NCBI GenBank assembly: GCA_947095535.1
Contig: OX352774.1
Coordinates: 28,598,496-28,662,495 of the forward strand
Direction of reading: 5' to 3'
Length of the DNA: 64,000 nt
Source of the DNA: Poecilobothrus nobilitatus
Lineage: Eukaryota; Arthropoda; Insecta; Diptera; Dolichopodidae
Positions 60,501 through 64,000 of the stretch are shown here, piece after piece (the first letter of the stretch is position 1; each line of letters opens with the position of its first letter). A program made the position numbers and the translations under genes. A model generated the notes under the pieces. The model was not told where the DNA came from. It saw only the letters and a program-made list of their open reading frames with translations, and made no database searches.

Positions 60501-63169
60501 AGAAACTGAAAGACCTGAGTATATAATAAATGAGAAAAAATTTTCATACAAAAATAAAAAAAATGAGTGGATTTTTAATTTCATTTTTAAACGTCTTATT
60601 CGGATTTTATTCAAATATAAACTGAAAGCGTTCAAAATTCATCCTTGATATATTGAAAATTTTATATTTCATTTAATTTACAACTATTTGAGTTAATATA
60701 CAATTTCACAACTGATAGGTGTTTAAAACTAAATTGACAAGTAAGTTTGAGTAAGTTTGAGTAAATGAAGCATTATTTTACTCAAGACAGTTTAAATTAA
60801 CTAAATTAAGAATTACTCGATTATTTAACTATATAAAAACCCGAATAGTTTTATTTTTTTTGGTTATAAAACTGAAATCCTATAAAACTGAATGGGAAAT
60901 GACAATTTAGTAAGAACTTTTTATTTTGTGCTCACTTTGTTTTTTTTTTAAAAATCTTGTTGTTTTTGTAAAGATTAGTTCACTTAATTGAAATAATTAA
61001 TTCGTAAAGATTACAGCTCGCACTCATCTATCCATCCATTATCCATTAATATTGATTATCCCTTTAATTAAGTTTCATAACTGTTCCAAATTTTTTGTTT
61101 TGTATGCAACACTACGCAAACTCTAAGAAAAGAATCCTTTATACAACGTTAATGTAGGTTTAAATTACGGAAAGAGGAATTGAAGAAAAAATAGCATATA
61201 AAAGAGAGATTTAGAAGGTAAATTGAAAGATTCTTTTTATAAAGTTACAAATTATATATAGACCATAGCTATCAAACGAGAATATATTGAATGTAAACAA
61301 TTTTTACATTTTAGCGGTTCTAACAATAAATGAGTTTTCATAAAAAGTTTTAAATCACATAAGAGTTTTCACTGTGTAATAAAAATGAGACATTGCCGCA
61401 GTCACAAATGTTGCCTACCTATAATGTTGAGTTAGAATTATTTTAAGGGAAATATTTTTATCTACAAGATATCTTATATAAGAAAAGAGAGATAATACTT
61501 CATTATTTCGACTTTACTCATATATGATAAATACTCATCTTTCACAACTAACTTTACAATAAATTGAGGTGACCTGAATTAAGGCCCTGCGAAATAAAGC
61601 CCCCGAGATGTTATTTCCCATTTAATGAGAACTAACGCCCTGGGGTTTTATTTCTCATAGTAATTGAGAAATAAAGCCCCCAAAATATGAGAAATAAAGC
61701 CCAGGGTTTTATTTCTCTTTTAAGTTGAACTACGACTTCTATGAGAATTTTTAAATTCTTAAATACTCTGGAAAAACTATCAACTTTGATTTTTAACCAA
61801 CTTAAATATGCTTCCTAATATAGAATCTCGCATAGACAAATATATAAATATAAATAATAACTGGGGGCTTTATTTCTCAAGAAGTCGAAGATTCAGTTGA
61901 AAGAGAAACAACACCCCGGGGCTTTATTTCTCATAGAAGTCGCAGTTTAACTCAAAAGAGAAATAAAACCCCGGGGCTTTATGTCTCAATTACTATGAGA
62001 AATAAGACCCCAGAGCGTTATTTCTCATTAAACGGGAAATAATACCCCAGGGCCTTTATTTCGCAGGGCCTTAATTTAGGTCACCTAAATTGAATAGGTA
62101 ACAAATTCTTCTGATCTTATTGAATAATTATATAAGAAAAAAAATTAAAGATAAATATATTTAATAATAATTTATTAAAATCATATTTTAACCATTTAAA
62201 TTAAGAATTAATATTATTGCGAACGTTTTAACAAAATTTAATTATATACATATAATTATAAATAATAAGAAATCAATTTTTTATATTAATTATTTTTATT
62301 TTAGAATGCGATATTATTTGGCCATCTTGGAAGAAATTCTCAATAAGAAATCATAATTTAACAAGAGCTTTAGATTTTATGAGAGTTTTATTTACACAAA
62401 AAGATGATTTAGAATTAACAAAAAATAAAGGTTGGATTTTTGAAGCGATTAAAACAATTGAAGAATCGTTGGTATGTAAAGTTACGTATAATATATAAAT
62501 TTTATTATTATTTAATTATTTTTAATATTAATTTTCATTGCAAAATTTTTTTATTTATTTGATAAATTTCTATATAAGTTTCTTTACTTTATTGACATTT
62601 TGAAATTTTTTTACTTATAAGAGAAATTTAATTTAGTTCAATTTTTTTTTTTTTTTTTCATATATTCAATATTAATTATGTAATTTATGATAATATTGTA
62701 TAACAAATTTTTAGTTTTTATAAGTTTTCTCTAAAAAAAAAAAAAAAAAATCTTTAACCTAATGCTTATAGGTATATATGATACTATTGCTTAATCGTAA
62801 ATTCTAATTATTATTTTTAAAATATAATAAATGGACGTGATAAATTTATAATTACCATACATTTAGGTTTTATTTTTTTTTTTTTTTGTGTTTTTATATT
62901 TAATTTTTTTATTTTTTTTTTTTTGTTTTTTTCCATAGAATTCACAAAAAACCATTAAATCTGCTCGTAATCGTGCAAGTGAACTAAATTCAAAAATATC
63001 AAATTTCATTGGTGGACCTTGGAGTTTAACAGCAAATGTGGTTACACTTGATTTTTTTTCTAGCACAAATCTAATTGATATCGCAATTTATGCAAATTCT
63101 CATAAAGCTTTCACATATGCAAATAATAATTTAACAAAATTTGATATAAAAAATAATAATTATTATTGA
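39480..63169 (+). CDS. secreted PI-PLC X-domain protein (six coding exons)
   Basis: Coding exons: 39480-39549, 39666-40221, 43255-43397, 43487-43681, 62305-62471 and 62939-63169. They sum to 1362 nt, that is 453 residues plus TGA. All introns are GT-AG and every phase joins without a break. Residues 1-23 form a signal peptide (MNFNFKKFLQILFVNLLFII). Residues 25-150 match the N-terminal domain of insect PLCXD-like proteins (LEINWGPKCIEKPEWIGIF). The X domain starts at LFIPGTHSSGAF, with first catalytic His165, then GIRYLDLKIGYR and EIVILDFSSFPIGFHKQPERHSLF. At the second catalytic His the protein has Asn221 (DFWIVNENMMIV). No Y domain or C2 domain follows, as is usual for PLCXD proteins. The family resembles Drosophila CG14945-type proteins, whose substrate is not established. 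AATAAA begins two bases after the stop. Intron 4 is 18.6 kb. Confidence 0.9.
39666..40221 (+). CDS. PI-PLC X gene, exon 2
   Basis: This is the largest exon, coding residues 24-209. It holds the N-terminal domain and the start of the X domain with PGTH (His165) and GIRYLDLKIG. The donor is GG before GTAATA, and the Gly codon is completed across a 3.03-kb intron. Confidence 0.92.
40494..40738. mobile_element. 245-bp MITE with perfect 16-bp inverted ends
   Basis: TTATCATTGAAAATGA at 40494-40509 is exactly inverted at 40723-40738. The interior has a tandem series based on CACACATTTCCGT (about 40618-40698) and a GC-richer segment around 40555-40600. No coding capacity. The target duplication is not obvious. 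Confidence 0.85.
41228..41839. mobile_element. 612-bp mariner-like MITE carrying a nested SINE
   Basis: The left end CAGGGTGTTTCCTAATTAAC pairs with the right end, read inward as CAAAGTGTTTCATAATTACT; the match continues to about 28 bases (ending ACTGC on both sides). TA flanks both ends (41226-41227 and 41840-41841), as for mariner elements. A SINE at about 41535-41687 sits inside, so the MITE is the older insertion. Confidence 0.82.
41535..41687 (+). mobile_element. tRNA-derived SINE copy 3, internally deleted head
   Basis: It reads GAGAGGCCTCATCAAGGGAG, a jump from the 5' end motif to the region before box B. TTCAAATCCCACACACGTCG and the full 3' body through GGCAGAGAAATGCATT then A-rich sequence follow. 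GTTAGA flanks both sides as a possible short target duplication. Confidence 0.85.
43255..43397 (+). CDS. PI-PLC X gene, exon 3 (second active-site region)
   Basis: It codes residues 209-257 and includes DFWIVNENMMIVPLQPILDDV and EIVILDFSSFPIG. In PI-PLC X domains this segment carries the second catalytic His, which is Asn221 here. The donor is GTAAGA; the 89-bp intron ends TTTAAG. Confidence 0.9.
43487..43681 (+). CDS. PI-PLC X gene, exon 4
   Basis: It codes GFHKQPERHSLFLKYLLREL through YRLEKLIKVDR (residues 257-322). The donor GTAAGT is strong and starts the 18.6-kb intron 4. The first base of codon 322 (G) joins AA of exon 5 to give Glu. Confidence 0.9.
44230..44480. repeat. foldback-type half arm with GGGAAATTTG motifs
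   Basis: An irregular array of TTTTGGGAAATTTG and GTAAAACGGGGAAATTT variants is seen, preceded at 44139-44178 by a piece of the shared core unit (AGAGTTGGGTCGCAAAGTCAG). No opposite arm is found nearby, so it looks like half of a foldback element. Confidence 0.55.
44526..44647 (-). mobile_element. tRNA-derived SINE copy 4, degraded
   Basis: On the minus strand it reads GAGACCTCAGTGACCTAGTG, then a GAGGAAGTGTGTGCTCGCAT segment at the B box, then TTACGACATTTACAGC; the 3' third and tail are missing. The B box is mutated (GCTCGCATT), so the copy is old. Confidence 0.8.
45461..45985. mobile_element. foldback element F4 with GGAAATAATCCCC arms
   Basis: The left end GGCTTACGGAAATAATCCC (45462-45480) pairs with the right end, read inward as GACTGCCGGAAATAGTCCC. 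The left arm continues with AATAATCCCC and GGGAAATAACGCTG repeats; the right arm has GAAATAATCCCC and a T/G-rich end. The interior holds two tandem copies of the shared core unit (45668-45830). Confidence 0.75.
45668..45830 (+). repeat. two tandem core units, period about 92 bp
   Basis: TATTCTGGAAAAAGGGAA near 45672 and TACTCTGGGAAAAAGGAA near 45764 start two units. Each continues to a CTTGATTTT/CCTGATTTC segment, then AACTCTAAAATCCCTC, TAATTCCGAATCTCGC and ATACATGTATGTAAATA. This is the reverse orientation of the units in F1. Confidence 0.8.
46404..46602 (-). mobile_element. tRNA-derived SINE copy 5, 5'-truncated, with target duplication
   Basis: TTTGATGATTA at 46404-46414 and 46592-46602 flanks the element (46415-46591), a perfect 11-bp duplication. 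On the minus strand it begins within the head (GGCCTAGTGTATAAAATACG) and runs through GGGTTCGAATCCCAC and the usual body to a degraded A-rich tail. Confidence 0.9.
46729..48402. mobile_element. foldback element F8, about 1.7 kb, with CACTTATT arms
   Basis: The left arm CGCCCTATTTTACCAATCAC followed by TTATCACTTATT and GCAACTTATCG matches the inverted right arm, read inward as GGGCCCTTTTGCACCAACC then ACTTATTATTTTGCAACTTA. Both arms repeat a GCACCAAAACATT motif further inside. The interior contains a SINE (47562-47675) and, from about 47206, a segment opening GAGGGTGTTCGAAACTC that looks like a mariner-type end. Confidence 0.65.
47562..47675 (+). mobile_element. tRNA-derived SINE copy 6, head portion
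   Basis: It starts GGGGCCTCGATGGTCGAGTG then GTTAAGC, the most tRNA-Ser-like box A of all copies. It continues past the mutated B box (GGTTTTAAAGTC) to GGTCGTAAGAG and CTCTTTACGACC, and lacks the 3' body. ATTTAAAT lies on both flanks as a possible duplication. Confidence 0.8.
48628..49040. repeat. foldback-type half element with ATTAGTTCATT motifs
   Basis: The first 90 bp match the interior of F1 (shared AGAGTTTCAATAATTT, GGGCGATAG and CCTCTAATTTAAA). A core-unit piece follows at about 48735-48890. It ends in an array of GGGGCATTAGTTCATT-type motifs (48915-49025). No opposite arm was found. Confidence 0.6.
49206..49502. mobile_element. foldback element F3, about 300 bp, with AAATCCCGTTTATT arms
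   Basis: The left arm AAATCCCGTTTATTAAAATC then CCATTATT pairs with the right arm, read inward as GGAAATCCCGTTTTATTTAA then TCC. Both arms continue with CATCCCATTT and AATTCGGTT. No core unit is seen in its short interior. Confidence 0.75.
49791..50520. mobile_element. foldback element F2 with AAAATCCCAAAT arms
   Basis: It begins ATTGGGTACGAAACTC and TTTCTCAAAATCCC, followed by AAAATCCCAAAT-type repeats to about 49920. The right arm (50405-50510) carries the inverse, TTTTGGGATTTTGTAATT and TTAGGATTTTGAG. The start motif TTGGGTACGAAA is also found at the right end of F1, so the two belong together. The interior carries one core unit (50244-50320). Confidence 0.75.
51003..51090 (-). repeat. 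isolated core unit
   Basis: AGATTCGGAATTAAAAGGGA, then ATAGTTGGTTACAAAATCA and a GCATACGTATGTGC segment match the core unit of the foldback family. No arm repeats are recognisable around it. Confidence 0.6.
52630..53525 (+). repeat. dispersed repeat with GACGGACGGACGGAC segment
   Basis: The clearest part is 53360-53480: TTGAGTTATCTTGCTGACGG, then ACGGACGGAC, then ATCGACTTAGAATTTGATTC, then a TACCTTTTAAGGTA palindrome and TTTCGAGGTGTTAAAAACGG. Upstream, AGCTCCGAAACGGGGGGCG (52785) and AGCTCCGTAACGGGTGGGGC (53107) are related direct repeats. Related pieces lie on the minus strand at 56700-56810 and 42255-42420. From memory the segment resembles a widespread intergenic repeat of higher flies; that is unverified. 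Confidence 0.55.
54370..54600 (+). mobile_element. SINE-like element, family 2, copy B, with ATT tail
   Basis: It matches 18545-18780: CCCCCTTGGTAGTGTCA, TAATGACTAA, GCAGTATATTGGCTAGGGAG, GATAGGAAAGGATAGG, then an end CCGCCTATTATTATT. The tRNA-like head of copy A is missing. The end shows that the family has an (ATT)n-type 3' tail. Confidence 0.75.
54624..54865 (+). repeat. two copies of an ATT-tailed unit, about 155 bp apart
   Basis: TTACAACATGTAGTAGTATA and TTACAACGTGCAGCAGTATA, each continuing TAACACCTTACT, begin at 54630 and 54785. Each unit ends in GCGCCTATTATTATT or CAGCTATTATTATT, the same end as the family 2 SINE directly upstream. They appear to be a related tail unit copied locally. 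Confidence 0.7.
54856..55000. repeat. ATT/ATTATC-type microsatellite
   Basis: An interrupted (ATT)n tract of about 145 bp. The open frame across it is Ile-rich and not a gene. It lies exactly between the 3' ends of two convergent SINE-like elements. Confidence 0.9.
55051..55131 (-). mobile_element. tRNA-like sequence, SINE head or tRNA pseudogene
   Basis: On the minus strand: GACTCATGGTGCAGTGGTTA then AGTC (box-A-like), and GATCTTGGGTTCAAACACCG (box-B-like) about 30 bases on. The stem pairing is poor (an acceptor stem is not convincing), so it is not a functional tRNA. An AT-rich piece and the microsatellite follow on its 3' side, as in a SINE tail. Confidence 0.55.
55796..55888 (+). mobile_element. 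tRNA-derived SINE copy 7, 3' part only
   Basis: It starts CTCTTACGACATTTGCAGCC and runs through GGCTGTGTAATTTCCTGTCC and GTGGTAGATAAATGTATT to an A-tract and (TA)n. The tRNA-like head is absent, a strong 5' truncation. Confidence 0.85.
56579..56614. repeat. perfect hairpin, 16-bp arms, 4-nt loop
   Basis: TGCTATCTAACATTTT (56579-56594) is followed by TTAG and the exact complement AAAATGTTAGATAGCA (56599-56614). Directly upstream, GGAATTGCCTTA and GGAATTGCCTTTTA are related direct repeats. Confidence 0.85.
57722..57929 (+). mobile_element. tRNA-derived SINE copy 8, full length
   Basis: The element (57730-57921) starts GGGGCCTCGGTGGCCTAGTG and shows box B GGGTTCGAATC, the body TTATGACATTTACAACCACG and GGCTGTGTAATTTCCTGTCC, and the end GGCAGAGAAATGCATT plus poly-A. 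ATATTTCT on both sides (57722-57729, 57922-57929) is the target duplication. It is the best reference copy. Confidence 0.93.
58060..58101. repeat. 42-bp mariner-like end-to-end remnant
   Basis: CAGGGTG at 58060-58066 is inverted as CACCCTG at 58095-58101, and TA flanks both. It is either a minimal deletion product of a mariner-type element or chance. Confidence 0.4.
61562..62091. mobile_element. foldback element F5 with nested GAGAAATAAAGCCCC palindromes
   Basis: The left arm (61562-61750) starts AGGTGACCTGAATTAAGGCC then CTGCGAAATAAAG; the right arm (about 61870-62091), read inward, starts AGGTGACCTAAATTAAGGCC then CTGCGAAATAAAG. The arms match along about 190 bp. Each arm is made of palindromic modules in which GAGAAATAAAGCCCC meets its complement GGGGCTTTATTTCTC, giving a fold within a fold. 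The loop (61755-61865) contains one core unit of the foldback family. It lies about 210 bp before PI-PLC exon 5, in the sense-transcribed intron. There is no ORF. Confidence 0.9.
62305..62471 (+). CDS. PI-PLC X gene, exon 5
   Basis: It codes ECDIIWPSWKKFSIRNHNLT through KTIEESL (residues 322-377), typical of the C-terminal half of the X domain (IIWPSW). The acceptor TTTTAG ends the 18.6-kb intron; the donor GTATGT is in phase 0. Confidence 0.9.
62939..63169 (+). CDS. PI-PLC X gene, exon 6 with stop
   Basis: The acceptor is TTCCATAG after a T-rich tract. It codes NSQKTIKSARNRASELNSKI, then FIGGPWSLTANVVTLDFFSS and TNLIDIAIYAN, and ends in an Asn-rich tail and TGA at 63167-63169. VTLDFF with a following IDIAI helix is the normal end of PLCXD-type domains. 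The first AATAAA is at 63171-63176. Confidence 0.92.
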   Translation, partial: NSQKTIKSARNRASELNSKISNFIGGPWSLTANVVTLDFFSSTNLIDIAIYANSHKAFTYANNNLTKFDIKNNNYY

Positions 63170-64000
63170 TAATAAAAAAGAAAAAAGGAAAAAAAAAAAC
63201 AATTAAATAAAAAATAAAATTTAAAATAATAATAAAAATGAATTATTTATTTATTTTATCTATCTATTTATTTATATTTATTATTTTTATTTTTATTTTT
63301 GATAACAAAATGTATTAATATTGCATATTTAATTGAAGAATTTAAATTTTATTAAAAGATTCTATTTATTTAATATTGAATTTAAAAAGAATTGATTGAA
63401 CTGATTTATAATATTCTATTCATACTAGAAAATCTCCTGTGCAATTGCACAATTTCTATAGATTCAAAAACATTTACGTTATCATACTAACTCCCTTAAT
63501 AAACTTCCTAAAAATTTCATTTTTACATCAGCACCATTAAAAAACGTTGGAACCACTTACTTACTTGATGTAATAGAAAAAAAACATAAAACAAATCTAA
63601 ACACATAAAATTAAAAATGTTAGGTACAGTTTATTAATTTTTTCTCGCCGTTTTTTCGTGACGGTAATTTTTGACAGTTTTTTAATCATTGAGAAAAAAT
63701 GGTCCAAGCTAAAAACACATTCAGGGTAAAAGTTCGTGCCGATATGTCAACAATTTTTTGAAACACATGTATAAAGTGCACAATAAAAACCGGCGAAAAA
63801 CCAACCAACACCAACCGCTGAGACATTTGTTTTTTTGTTACATTTAAAACACTCCCAATAGTCGAAATAATTTTAATATTTTTTAAAATTATACTGTCTA
63901 TTTTTCTTTAGTTTGGAAAAAAATTTTTTATGTCAATGAACGGCCTATTATTTTTTTCTTATAAATATGAGACTTACTATAAACTTTGCTCTTTTCACTT
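63170..64000. other. PI-PLC 3' region and AT-rich DNA
   Basis: Several AATAAA signals follow the stop (63171 and about 63206-63220). A GC-richer piece at 63640-63830 contains TTCTCGCCGTTTTTTCG and, inverted, AAAACCGGCGAAAAACC. It may be the end of an unidentified repeat. No gene is seen. Confidence 0.5.

Larger units (their letters stand above)
43682..62304. other. PI-PLC X intron 4, 18.6 kb, filled with nested repeats
   Basis: The intron begins GTAAGT and ends TTTTAG. It contains most of the foldback elements of the window, five SINE copies (44526, 46415, 47562, 55796, 57730), the second copy of SINE-like family 2, an ATT microsatellite and a dispersed GACGGACGGAC repeat. No ORF inside looks like host protein. 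Non-repeat stretches (for example 51100-52600, 53530-54350 and 58110-61560) are AT-rich and show nothing else. Confidence 0.8.

Overview
The window is very AT-rich (roughly 80% A+T by eye) insect nuclear DNA. It holds short A/T homopolymers, GT-AG introns and two spliced genes, both on the + strand. Closest gene matches and one dispersed repeat point to a holometabolous insect, most likely a fly (Diptera). That placement is an inference, since no species marker is present.

Layout. Positions 1-24979 carry no protein gene I can support. This is presumably the upstream region and 5' introns of Notum. It contains two dead mariner-type transposons (3382-4313, 6736-7606), a 1.2-kb foldback element (21025-22182) and several GC-elevated islands. 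Three islands combine TCF/Pangolin-like sites with Helper-like sites, which fits Notum being a known direct Wingless/Wnt target. Notum coding exons lie at 24980-25373, 25441-25944 and 26017-27065. The extracellular serine hydrolase they encode removes palmitoleate from Wnt proteins. The catalytic Ser/Asp/His are all visible; the first exon, with the start codon, is not.

Positions 27066-39479 are mostly A/T homopolymer-rich intergenic DNA with two well-dated SINE insertions. From 39480 to 63169 a six-exon gene encodes a complete secreted PI-PLC X-domain protein (453 codons; all splice phases fit). One of its introns is 18.6 kb and is packed with nested mobile DNA.

The most unusual content is a set of foldback elements at 21.0-22.2, 45.5-46.0, 46.7-48.4, 49.2-49.5, 49.8-50.5 and 61.6-62.1 kb, with half-elements at 44.2 and 48.6 kb. 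Their arms are arrays of short C-run motifs that differ between elements, for example AAAATCCCAAAT, GGAAATAATCCCC and GAGAAATAAAGCCCC. Several of these unlike elements share one core unit of about 86-92 bp. A tRNA-derived SINE family (eight copies, several with target-site duplications) and a second SINE-like family with an ATT-repeat tail are also present. I found no rRNA gene, functional tRNA gene or CRISPR array.
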